Of a stretch of 64,000 bases of DNA, positions 10,636-17,666 are shown piece after piece. Made by a program: the position numbers and the translations under genes. The first letter of the stretch is position 1, and each line of letters starts with the position of its first letter. The notes beneath the pieces are model-generated. The model was not told the DNA's origin. It searched no databases and saw only the letters and a list, made by a program, of their open reading frames with translations. The stretch comes from Laspinema sp. D2d (GTDB lineage: Bacteria; Cyanobacteriota; Cyanobacteriia; Cyanobacteriales; Laspinemataceae): positions 186,001 to 250,000 of the forward strand of contig NZ_JAMXFC010000005.1 in NCBI RefSeq assembly GCF_025370755.1. The letters are read 5' to 3'.

Positions 10636-11148
10636 ATGGATATAAAATCTCTAGTTCGTGACATTTCCGACTTTCCCAAACCGGGCATTCTGTTTCGGGA
10701 TATTACCACCCTCCTGCGAGACCCCCAGGGTTTACGGTATGCGGTGGATACCATGACAGAAAAATGTGCCCCTCTCCAACCCGATTGTATCGTCGGCATG
10801 GAGTCTCGGGGGTTCCTGTTTGGGGTCCCCCTCGCGTATCAACTCGGCATCGGGTTTATCCCCGTCCGCAAACCCGGTAAATTACCCGCCCCTTGTCACG
10901 AAATTGAGTACGAGTTGGAATATGGTAGCGATCGCCTTTCCATGCACCAGGACGCCATCCAACCGGGGACTCGGGTCTTAATTGTAGATGACTTGATTGC
11001 CACTGGAGGAACTGCCGTTGCCACCGTCCAACTTTTAGAACTCGCCCAAGCTGAATTGGTTGGCTTTTGCTTTTTAATTGAATTGCAGAATTTGAAGGGA
11101 CGACAAAGACTCCCCAATGTCCCCATTCTAACTTTGATAGAGTATTAG
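10636..11148 (+). CDS. apt: Adenine phosphoribosyltransferase
   Basis: 170 residues, normal length. Salvages adenine with PRPP to AMP in the cytosol. Motifs: [21 protein letters not shown] at the N-terminus, the substrate-site segment [10 protein letters not shown] near 52-61, and the PRPP-binding loop [14 protein letters not shown] near 114-127, all as in Apt. ATG start fits the conserved N-terminus. It is followed after 123 bases by the permease gene on the same strand, but nothing links the two functionally. Confidence 0.97.
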   Translation: MDIKSLVRDISDFPKPGILFRDITTLLRDPQGLRYAVDTMTEKCAPLQPDCIVGMESRGFLFGVPLAYQLGIGFIPVRKPGKLPAPCHEIEYELEYGSDRLSMHQDAIQPGTRVLIVDDLIATGGTAVATVQLLELAQAELVGFCFLIELQNLKGRQRLPNVPILTLIEY

Positions 11149-11271
11149 AACTAACGGGGCTGGATTCTCCCACCCTCTCTCCCCGGCTTTGTGACTGCCT
11201 AAAAGCGCCAACCTTTACCACCTAATTCACCCAACAATCATAGAGGTTGTTACCCAATACAAATAAAACCT

Positions 11272-12333
11272 ATGGCTATTACTAAAGACCCCTCGGGTCC
11301 CCAACCCCTAGATCCGGCAAAAGACCGCTTAACTAACGCCTTCCGTAGCGAAACCTTTTTATATGTGGTTAAGCGCTTATTACAAGCCTTATTAACCCTA
11401 TTACTAGCCTCTGCTTTGAGTTTTGCCATTATTCAACTTGCCCCGGGAGATTACTTAGATACCTGGCGGCAAAATCCCCAAATTGCCCCAGAAACCTTAG
11501 ATGCTTTGACCAAAAGATTTGGTCTGGATCTCCCTCCCATTGAACAGTATTTCCGCTGGCTAATTCAAATTATCACTCGTGGGGATTTTGGGTATAGTTT
11601 CAAATATCTTCGCCCCGTGACTGAATTACTATGGGAACGGATTCCCAATACCCTGCTCTTGTCTTTTTCTTCTTTAATCCTAACTTGGGCGATCGCCATT
11701 CCTTTGGGGATTATCAGTGCCGTTCAACAAAATACCACCCTTGACAAATTCTTACGCACCCTCAGTTACATGGGACAAGGATTTCCCAGCTTTATTACTG
11801 CCTTGTTATTCCTGTTTTTAGCCCAAAGACTCTCTCCCCTCTTTCCCGTTGGCGGCATGACCAGTATTTACTACAATGAACTGACTCCCTTCGGCAAAGT
11901 TGTGGATATTGCATGGCACATGATTTTACCCACCCTCGCTCTCTCGATTACCAGTTTTGCTGGGTTGCAACGGATTACTCGGGGGGAATTATTAGATGTT
12001 CTTCGTCAAGACTACATTCAAACTGCCCGTGCTAAAGGATTGCCGGAAAATCGCGTCGTTTACGTTCATGCCCTCAGAAATGCTATCAATCCCTTAATTA
12101 CCATTTTAGGCTTTGAATTTGCTAGTTTACTAAGTGGGGCATTTATTGCCGAATTTTTCTTTAATTGGCCCGGTTTGGGACGGTTGATTTTAGATGCAGT
12201 CCGAAGTCAAGATATTTATCTAGTCATGGTCAGTTTGATGATGGGAGCAGTCATGTTAATTGTCGGCAACTTATTAGCTGACTTACTCCTCAAATCCATT
12301 GACCCGCGCATTAAGTTAGCGAATCTCAAATAG
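11272..12333 (+). CDS. DppB-type ABC transporter permease (peptide/nickel/oligopeptide class)
   Basis: 353 residues with six predicted transmembrane helices. Matches the DppB/OppB branch: a first helix near 37-55 followed by QLAPGDYLDTW, the periplasmic segment FGLDLPPIEQYFRWL, and the EAA loop that contacts the ATPase (QDYIQTARAKGLPENRVV, about 243-260). A hydrophilic N-terminal extension of about 30 residues precedes helix 1. It is an orphan here: no solute-binding protein, DppC-type partner or ATPase is adjacent, so the remaining subunits must be elsewhere. A strong hairpin follows directly after the stop. Substrate cannot be told from the sequence. Confidence 0.93.
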   Translation: MAITKDPSGPQPLDPAKDRLTNAFRSETFLYVVKRLLQALLTLLLASALSFAIIQLAPGDYLDTWRQNPQIAPETLDALTKRFGLDLPPIEQYFRWLIQIITRGDFGYSFKYLRPVTELLWERIPNTLLLSFSSLILTWAIAIPLGIISAVQQNTTLDKFLRTLSYMGQGFPSFITALLFLFLAQRLSPLFPVGGMTSIYYNELTPFGKVVDIAWHMILPTLALSITSFAGLQRITRGELLDVLRQDYIQTARAKGLPENRVVYVHALRNAINPLITILGFEFASLLSGAFIAEFFFNWPGLGRLILDAVRSQDIYLVMVSLMMGAVMLIVGNLLADLLLKSIDPRIKLANLK

Positions 12334-12335
12334 TC

Positions 12336-12387
12336 GAAAATCAGGGGAAATTCCGATAAAATTTTATCCGAACTTCCCCTGATTTTC
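12336..12387 (+). terminator. Strong hairpin terminator after the permease gene
   Basis: GAAAATCAGGGGAA and TTCCCCTGATTTTC form a nearly perfect 14-bp stem, with a further short stem (GATAAAA/TTTTATC) inside. The outer arm supplies A and T tracts on both sides. It starts three bases after the permease stop. Confidence 0.85.
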
Positions 12388-12449
12388 AATTGTTCTCAAC
12401 AATATTTCGGGCTGTTTTATCACCCTTAATCGAAACCTTTTAGATAATT

Positions 12450-12752
12450 ATGTACTCCCAAATTCATTATTTAATTCGGTCCAACATTGATGGCAGCTAT
12501 ATTGTAGCCCATCCCGATCGCAGAAATAACCCAGACAAACCCACAGACTCCGGCTATTTGCTGCTCTTTCGCGAACATTTTGATGCCTTAACCTATATGA
12601 ATAAATATGCCCCGGACTTGAAAGATCGAGTGGCGATCGAATCCCTACCAGGTTCTCAGCTCGGTGCTATACTAAATCGGTGGGGGTTTATAGGAGTGGG
12701 TCTCGTTCAAGACCCCCTGCTACCCCGGGTAGAATTTTTAACAAAAAGTTAA
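12450..12752 (+). CDS. Conserved cyanobacterial protein, function unknown
   Basis: 100 residues, no signal peptide, membrane helix or cysteine. The start MYSQIHYLIRSNIDGSYIVAHP and the middle GYLLLFREHFDALTYMNKYAPD look like a compact mixed alpha/beta fold. The ATG is preceded only by weak purines. It lies 46 bases upstream of the methyltransferase gene on the same strand, which suggests co-transcription. I do not recognise a function. Confidence 0.7.
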   Translation: MYSQIHYLIRSNIDGSYIVAHPDRRNNPDKPTDSGYLLLFREHFDALTYMNKYAPDLKDRVAIESLPGSQLGAILNRWGFIGVGLVQDPLLPRVEFLTKS

Positions 12753-12798
12753 GGGATTTTAACCCCTTGTTGGCATCAAAAATCAGGAAGTTAATATC

Positions 12799-13575
12799 AT
12801 GACAACTGTCCCTTTAAATTTTAAAACAGCCCCAGGACATCAAATTTTAGCCGCTGCGGGGAAAACCGTTCTCAGACCCGGAGGACGGGCGGCAACTGAG
12901 CAGTTATTGGAATGGGCTAATTTTCAAGGGGGAGAAACGGTATTGGAGTTAGCCTCCAGTTTTGGTGAGAGTGCGATCGCCATTGCCAAACGGTTTGGAG
13001 TGCGAGTAGTGGGAGTAGAAAAAAATCCCCAAAGTGTTGAGCGATCGCGCCAAAATATTCGCGATGCCGGATTAGAATCTCAAATCGAAATTATCGAAGG
13101 AGATATTTTTCATTTAGAGGAGATTCCCGGAGAATTTGATTATGTTTTAGCCGAGGCAATTTTAACCCTGCAATCCCTCCCGGGAAAAACTAAATTGGTC
13201 AAATCCATTCGCCAAAAACTCAAACCGGGCGGCAAATTTCTCTCCCAAGAAATGCTCATTCGGGACAAAGAAGCAGAAATTCATAAAGTCTTAGCTCAAG
13301 TGATTCGGGTCAATTCCTCTCCCCTTTCCCTCACCCATTGGCAAGCACTTTATGCAGAAGCTGGGTTACAAGTGCAGCAAACCGATAGCGGAGGCATGGA
13401 ATTATTAAGCTTGAAACAACTGATTCGCGATGAAGGATTGGGGGGAACTATCCGCATTGCCAAAAATATCTTAACCAATCCGCCCTTACGAGAACGGGTG
13501 TTAGAAATGCGCCAGACTTATCTTAACTATCAAAAAGAATTAGGCTACGTCACCTTTTGCGCGATCGCTCAATAA
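12799..13575 (+). CDS. Class I SAM-dependent methyltransferase
   Basis: 258 residues. Rossmann-fold methyltransferase: motif I is a variant (VLELASSFGESAIAIAK, near 48-64, where a Gly-rich E-x-G-x-G is expected), motif II acid in VVGVEKNP near 75, and the acidic EGDIF near 103 of motif III. The C-terminal half (about 140-258) is longer than the minimal fold and probably holds the acceptor site. The acceptor is unknown. It lies in a plus-strand row with the 100-residue protein upstream and a cupin gene 178 bases downstream. Confidence 0.88.
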   Translation: MTTVPLNFKTAPGHQILAAAGKTVLRPGGRAATEQLLEWANFQGGETVLELASSFGESAIAIAKRFGVRVVGVEKNPQSVERSRQNIRDAGLESQIEIIEGDIFHLEEIPGEFDYVLAEAILTLQSLPGKTKLVKSIRQKLKPGGKFLSQEMLIRDKEAEIHKVLAQVIRVNSSPLSLTHWQALYAEAGLQVQQTDSGGMELLSLKQLIRDEGLGGTIRIAKNILTNPPLRERVLEMRQTYLNYQKELGYVTFCAIAQ

Positions 13576-13616
13576 AAATTGAGGTCTAATTTAACTTAAA
13601 AACCCTGATTCTTTCA

Positions 13617-13652
13617 GTCCTAGGCGGGGGAATATTCCCGCCAAACTAGGAC
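13617..13652. repeat. Long inverted repeat after the methyltransferase gene
   Basis: GTCCTAG ... CTAGGAC enclose GGCGGGGGAATATTCCCGCC, giving a stem of about 15 bp with one internal bulge. It lies 42 bases after the methyltransferase stop and may act as a terminator, though no T-run follows. The core GGCGGGGGAATATTC recurs at 15643-15657. Confidence 0.7.
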
Positions 13653-13706
13653 AATTCAAGGAAACCGCCCCAAGTTTATAGATTGCTTGGTAAAATTTAG
13701 GGACAA

Positions 13707-13724
13707 CCCCTTGAATTCAAGGGG
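13707..13724. promoter_or_regulatory. 18-bp perfect palindrome upstream of the cupin gene
   Basis: CCCCTTGAATTCAAGGGG ends 29 bases before the cupin ATG. The position and perfect symmetry suit a dimeric regulator site or a 5' UTR hairpin; no regulator is identified. AGGAG at 13739-13743 is the ribosome binding site. Confidence 0.5.
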
Positions 13725-13753
13725 CTGCAAGAATAATAGGAGTAAAGATAACC

Positions 13754-14098
13754 ATGACTGCGATCGCCCCTAATAACGCATCGTTTACAACCCAATTAAA
13801 AACCCTGATTGAATATCCCACCGCTGGGGTTTTAAGCAAAGTCGTCTTGCAAGATAAAGCCTGTCAATATACCTTATTTTGCCTAGCTGCCGATACGGAT
13901 ATTTCTGAACATACTGCCCCTCGTAATGCCACAGTCCATGTGATTGAAGGGCGAGGCATCCTCACCTTAGAGGGGAAAGAAATCATCCTAGAACCCGGTG
14001 TTTTTGTATTCATGCCCGGTAGTGCCCCTCATGCTTTAAAAGCCCAAGAAAATTTAGCCTTTTTGCTGACTTTTTCTGAAAATCCTAAAGCCAACTAA
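13754..14098 (+). CDS. Single-domain cupin protein
   Basis: 114 residues, one beta-barrel cupin domain. Cupin motif 1 is partial (EHTAPRNATVHVIEGRG, near 56-72) and motif 2 is PGVFVFMPGSAPHAL (near 82-96). Possible metal ligands are the histidines in EHTAP, TVHV and PHAL, so a metal site is likely but not certain. AGGAG lies 11 bases before the ATG. It is 144 bases upstream of ccmK3. Such small cupins have varied roles, so the substrate is unknown. Confidence 0.85.
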   Translation: MTAIAPNNASFTTQLKTLIEYPTAGVLSKVVLQDKACQYTLFCLAADTDISEHTAPRNATVHVIEGRGILTLEGKEIILEPGVFVFMPGSAPHALKAQENLAFLLTFSENPKAN

Positions 14099-14242
14099 AA
14101 CCCGAGGGAGAGTAGGCGAGGCAGTCCCCGCAACCCTGAGCTTAATTCTCCCATCGGGCGATCGGTACTTAGCGGTAAAAACGGGCGAAAAACCCCATAC
14201 AATTAAGGGATATCTTTTATCGTTCGAGGAGACAGAGCGAGA

Positions 14243-14548
14243 ATGCCTGCTGCTGTTGGAGTAATTCAAACATTAGGGTTTCCGGCTGTGCTTGCCGCTG
14301 CTGATGCGATGGTTAAAGCCGCCCGAGTCACCCTCGTGCATTATGATTTAGCGGAACGAGCCGAGTTTATGGTGGTGATTCGCGGACCTGTTTCTGAGGT
14401 GGAAACAGCGATGGCGGCAGGAATTGCCGCCGGAGAGAACACCCCTGGGGGTGTAGTCGTGACCCATTATATTATTGCCAATCCCACCGAAAATGTGGTC
14501 GATGTCATGTCGATCGGCTACACCGATGCAGTGGAACAGTGGCGATGA
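14243..14548 (+). CDS. ccmK3: Carboxysome shell protein CcmK3 (BMC-H)
   Basis: 101 residues, one bacterial microcompartment domain. BMC-H proteins form cyclic hexamers that tile the carboxysome facets around Rubisco and carbonic anhydrase. The N-terminus (AVGVIQTLGFPAVLAAADAM) and central RVTLVHYDLAERAEF match CcmK3; the segment replaces the usual K-x-G-S-G pore loop of CcmK2/K4, the family mark of CcmK3, which is thought to need CcmK4 to assemble. GAGGAG precedes the ATG. ccmK4 follows 121 bases downstream, the standard satellite ccmK3-ccmK4 pair. Confidence 0.95.
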   Translation: MPAAVGVIQTLGFPAVLAAADAMVKAARVTLVHYDLAERAEFMVVIRGPVSEVETAMAAGIAAGENTPGGVVVTHYIIANPTENVVDVMSIGYTDAVEQWR

Positions 14549-14669
14549 TTCCTGCCCCTACCCAGAACCCAGCAATTCTAAAATAATCCGCATCTGAAGA
14601 CTAAATGTGTCAACAAGCTGCGTAAAATTGGGTTTGGGAGTTTTACCGTTTTGATTGAGGAAATAGAGG

Positions 14670-15032
14670 ATGCCATCACAGCAAGCAGTTGGAGCACTTG
14701 AAACCAAGGGGTTTCCAGGAATTTTAGCAGCAGCAGACGCGATGGTGAAAGCAGGTCGCGTCACCTTAGTGGGATATATTAGAGCCGGAAGCGCACGCTT
14801 CACCGTGATGATTCGGGGGGATGTCTCGGAAGTCAAAACGGCAATGGCGGCTGGAATCGATGCCGTAGAGCATACATTTGGGGCGACCTTAGAAACGTGG
14901 GTGATTATTCCGCGTCCCCATGAAAACGTGGCATCGGTGCTACCGATTGACTACTCCGATAGTGTGGAAGAATACCGGCAAGCAACAGAAGGGATGAGAC
15001 TGCCTCGGGGAAATGGTGCACCGCCGCTCTAA
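14670..15032 (+). CDS. ccmK4: Carboxysome shell protein CcmK4 (BMC-H)
   Basis: 120 residues, one BMC domain with the pore-region segment RAGSARFTVMIRGDV (about 39-53) and the conserved TWVIIPRPHENV. Forms hexamers, probably also heterohexamers with CcmK3. A C-terminal tail of about 20 residues (VEEYRQATEGMR then Pro/Gly-rich) extends beyond the fold. A GAGG lies very close to the ATG at 14670 and another GAGG nine bases further up. Paired with ccmK3; converges with the kaiB paralog. Confidence 0.96.
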   Translation: MPSQQAVGALETKGFPGILAAADAMVKAGRVTLVGYIRAGSARFTVMIRGDVSEVKTAMAAGIDAVEHTFGATLETWVIIPRPHENVASVLPIDYSDSVEEYRQATEGMRLPRGNGAPPL

Positions 15033-15061
15033 GCACAGATGAGGGAGGAGTCCCCAGAATT

Positions 15062-15086
15062 GGGGCGCACACCATCGTGCGCTCCT
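15062..15086. terminator. Hairpin between ccmK4 and the kaiB paralog
   Basis: GCGCAC and GTGCGC around a six-base loop, flanked by GG/CC pairs, with pyrimidine-rich DNA (CTCCTTCTCTTG) following on the plus strand. Probably ends the ccmK3-ccmK4 transcript. Confidence 0.45.
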
Positions 15087-15160
15087 TCTCTTGCATCGGC
15101 TGGATCACAGGAGTGCTGTGAAGCCTCAAACCGCCTTGAACTCTCCATCATTTGCCCCGA

Positions 15161-15517
15161 TTAATTGGAGCGATAATAGTTAATATCTAACCCCAGCAAG
15201 ACCTTTTCCGTATTCGCCAAATCCCCAATAAACTTCTGTAGCGGGGGCGGCAGTTTCTTGACTAAAGTGGGAATGGCAATAATTTGTTCTTGCTCCATCA
15301 TTTCTGGCTGTTCATAAATATCAATAACTTCTAATTCATATCGTCCCGGTAAATATTCTTCACAAATATTTTTAATTTTGTTGAAAGCCCGATTAGAATT
15401 GGGCGTATTTCCAGCAATAAATAATCTAAGTAAGTATTTTTCCTGCGGGGGTCGCGACAAAAACTCTTCAAATACATCGACCTCGGGTTTAGAGATTTTT
15501 TCTGAATTGTTTTCCAT
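15161..15517 (-). CDS. kaiB: KaiB-family clock protein paralog
   Basis: 118 residues. The thioredoxin-like KaiB core runs from about 28 to 115: KYLLRLFIAGNTPNSNRAF, then YELEVIDIYEQP, AIPTLVKKLPPP and FIGDLANTEKVLLGLD, all aligned with canonical KaiB. It differs from canonical KaiB (about 102 residues) by an N-terminal extension of some 25 residues and lacks the acidic C-terminal tail, so it is a paralog rather than the core oscillator KaiB. It is downstream of the kaiC paralog on the same strand after 242 bases. KaiB binds the CI ring of KaiC; a matching role with this KaiC is inferred. No kaiA is nearby. Confidence 0.9.
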   Translation of the reverse strand: MENNSEKISKPEVDVFEEFLSRPPQEKYLLRLFIAGNTPNSNRAFNKIKNICEEYLPGRYELEVIDIYEQPEMMEQEQIIAIPTLVKKLPPPLQKFIGDLANTEKVLLGLDINYYRSN

Positions 15518-15759
15518 GTTTTTTTCCTTGAATGAGTCACTGATAGCATGGGCTACTCCTAACAGAGAAATAGCAAAAGTTTCAACATTGATACGAATTT
15601 TGGTAAGTCCGGGGAAGAGGGTTCGTTAGTCCTTCCAGACTTGGCGGGGGAATATTCAAATTGGAGGCTGTAGACCAGTTTTTACGAGGGATAATCTCTT
15701 CTGACCCACAACAGAAGGGTGACTCGCTCTTTCACCCATCACGGAATAATTTAAACCCA
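15518..15759. other. kaiC-kaiB intergenic region
   Basis: 242 bases between the two minus-strand kai genes. It holds GGCGGGGGAATATTC (15643-15657), the core of the hairpin seen at 13623, preceded in both places by AGTCCT. The length leaves room for a separate kaiB promoter. Confidence 0.5.
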
Positions 15760-17484
15760 CTATAAGCCAGCATTCCCCTCAACCCGTCGCATTTCCCCCA
15801 TTTTGATTTCTGTTTCTCGGTGAATTTTTTCCTCCAACTCTTCTTTATGGATCATCCGTTCTATTTCCGCTTTTTCTAATTCAAAATCAGCTTGTAGGGC
15901 CTGGATTTTGGCTTCAATCACCGCTCGTTTTCGTTCGATGTTTCGTTGTTTGGTTTCAATTTCTTTTTGCCGCAGTAATGTATCTGCTTGTTCGCGAGAT
16001 TCCTGGACGGCGCGCGCTGAACCCGTCAGGACCCCTCCGGGTCCAAGATACGCTTTGATTAATTCTACCCCGGATGAACTGAGCCGAAATTCCCGGACTT
16101 GATTGGAGTGTTCCATGCCACGAGATTTGAGCAGGTAAAGTAATCGATTCCGTTCACCATTGGTTTCCATATCTCGCAGCATCAGCCAGGTATCCATTAA
16201 TGAAGAAACACCGATATCAGTGCGTTCTAAGGAGGTACTGCTGCTGATGGTGAGACTCGTCATCAAACTGGTGATAATGTGGGTTTTCAGAAAGTCTATG
16301 AGGCGCATCAGAAAAGATTTGACCTCGATATCATTGCCGACATAATGCAGGTTAGAAATCGGATCGACAATCACCACCTGGGGTTTTAAGGTCTCGATCG
16401 CATGATAAAATTTAACCAGGTGCATTTCTAACCCATACAGGGTCGGGCGGACCGATTGGAAGACCAGCAGACCATCTTGAACGCAACTTTCTAAGTCTAA
16501 CCCAATTGATCGCATATTCCGAATAATTTGGTTAGGAGATTCTTCAAATGCAATGTACAAACATCGTTCTCCCCGGCTACAAGTGGCGTGAGCAAAATGT
16601 GCCGCTACTGTGCTTTTTCCTGTACCGGCAGTGCCACTAATTAAAACGCTACTGCCGCGATAATATCCCTGACCTCCCAACATGGCATCCAGGCGGTCAA
16701 TTCCCGTAGAAATTCGTTCCGTAGAAACTTTATGATTCAGTCCAATCGAGGTAATGGGGACAACAGAAATTCCGTCCTTTTCAATTAAAAAGGGATACTC
16801 ATTACTGCCATGTTTGGACCCCCGATATTTGACGATGTGTAAAGTCCGAGTGGCAATGCGATCGCTAACTTGCTGTTGCAAACGGATGACACAATCGGAA
16901 ACATATTCCTCTAATCCTTGGCGGGTGAGGGAATTTTCCCCACTTTCAGCAGTAATAATCGCCGTAACCCCTTTCTCTTTCAGCCACCGAAACAACCGCC
17001 GCAGTTCGGATCGCACGATCGCCTCATTGTCCAATCCGCCAAAGAGCACTTCTAGGGTATCCAAGGCAACGCGCTTGGCTTGGACGCGATCAATGGCGAT
17101 CGCCAATCGCAGAAATAATCCTTCTAAATTATATTCTCCCGTTTCTTGAAACTCGCTGCGATCGATATGCACATAATCAATCCCTAATTTTTTTTGGTCT
17201 TGTAAGGCTTTAACATCCCACCCTAGGGAAATGACATTTTGTCTTAATTCTTCGGCGGTTTCTTCAAAAGACAGAAATACCCCCGGTTCATCATAGTCCT
17301 CAACTCCTTTGATTAAAAACTGCATCGCCATCAAAGTTTTCCCACAACCGGCTGTTCCACAGACTAACGTCGGTCGTCCTTGGGGTAATCCACCGCCGGT
17401 TATTTCATCCAAACCTCGAATACCCGAGGGACATTTTGTTAACTCCTGGGGTTCATTTTTTCCCTTAAAATTTTGTTGAATCAT
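15760..17484 (-). CDS. kaiC: KaiC-family ATPase/kinase paralog (KaiC2-like)
   Basis: 574 residues, tandem RecA-like domains. CI: Walker A GTAGCGKT at 43-50 and catalytic Glu pair EE at 74-75. CII: Walker A GTAGTGKS at 284-291 and EE at 314-315. The place of the canonical Ser431/Thr432 phosphorylation pair is Ser427-Ser428, as described for the KaiC2 class. The C-terminus lacks the canonical KaiA-binding tail and instead has a highly charged coiled coil from about 492 to 568. KaiC paralogs form hexamers; this one may work in stress or output signalling rather than the core clock. It lies 182 bases downstream of tex, with the kaiB paralog after it. Confidence 0.93.
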   Translation of the reverse strand: MIQQNFKGKNEPQELTKCPSGIRGLDEITGGGLPQGRPTLVCGTAGCGKTLMAMQFLIKGVEDYDEPGVFLSFEETAEELRQNVISLGWDVKALQDQKKLGIDYVHIDRSEFQETGEYNLEGLFLRLAIAIDRVQAKRVALDTLEVLFGGLDNEAIVRSELRRLFRWLKEKGVTAIITAESGENSLTRQGLEEYVSDCVIRLQQQVSDRIATRTLHIVKYRGSKHGSNEYPFLIEKDGISVVPITSIGLNHKVSTERISTGIDRLDAMLGGQGYYRGSSVLISGTAGTGKSTVAAHFAHATCSRGERCLYIAFEESPNQIIRNMRSIGLDLESCVQDGLLVFQSVRPTLYGLEMHLVKFYHAIETLKPQVVIVDPISNLHYVGNDIEVKSFLMRLIDFLKTHIITSLMTSLTISSSTSLERTDIGVSSLMDTWLMLRDMETNGERNRLLYLLKSRGMEHSNQVREFRLSSSGVELIKAYLGPGGVLTGSARAVQESREQADTLLRQKEIETKQRNIERKRAVIEAKIQALQADFELEKAEIERMIHKEELEEKIHRETEIKMGEMRRVEGNAGL

Positions 17485-17580
17485 AATTTTACAACTGTAT
17501 TTTTGAAAGATTAGACAATGATTACACTGTCATTATTATATCGCGCCCTCGGTTCTCTCTCAGTCTGCATCAACCCAGAT

Positions 17581-17650
17581 AACGACTGAAGTCGTTACTA
17601 CAAACGGGGTGATTTAGTCATTTCCCCAGTTCGTAGTAACGACTTCAGTG
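17581..17650. repeat. Inverted pair of a dispersed palindromic repeat, next to the tex stop
   Basis: Copy A (17581-17605) and inverted copy B (17629-17650) share the core GTCGTTACTACRAAC and would pair in a stem of about 20 bp. Copy B ends 17 bases beyond the tex stop codon. Further copies lie at 20684-20709 and 22553-22577. On the minus strand a T-run precedes rather than follows the hairpin, so it is not a classical terminator. Confidence 0.85.
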
Positions 17651-17666
17651 GTTTTTTTCTCCCTGT

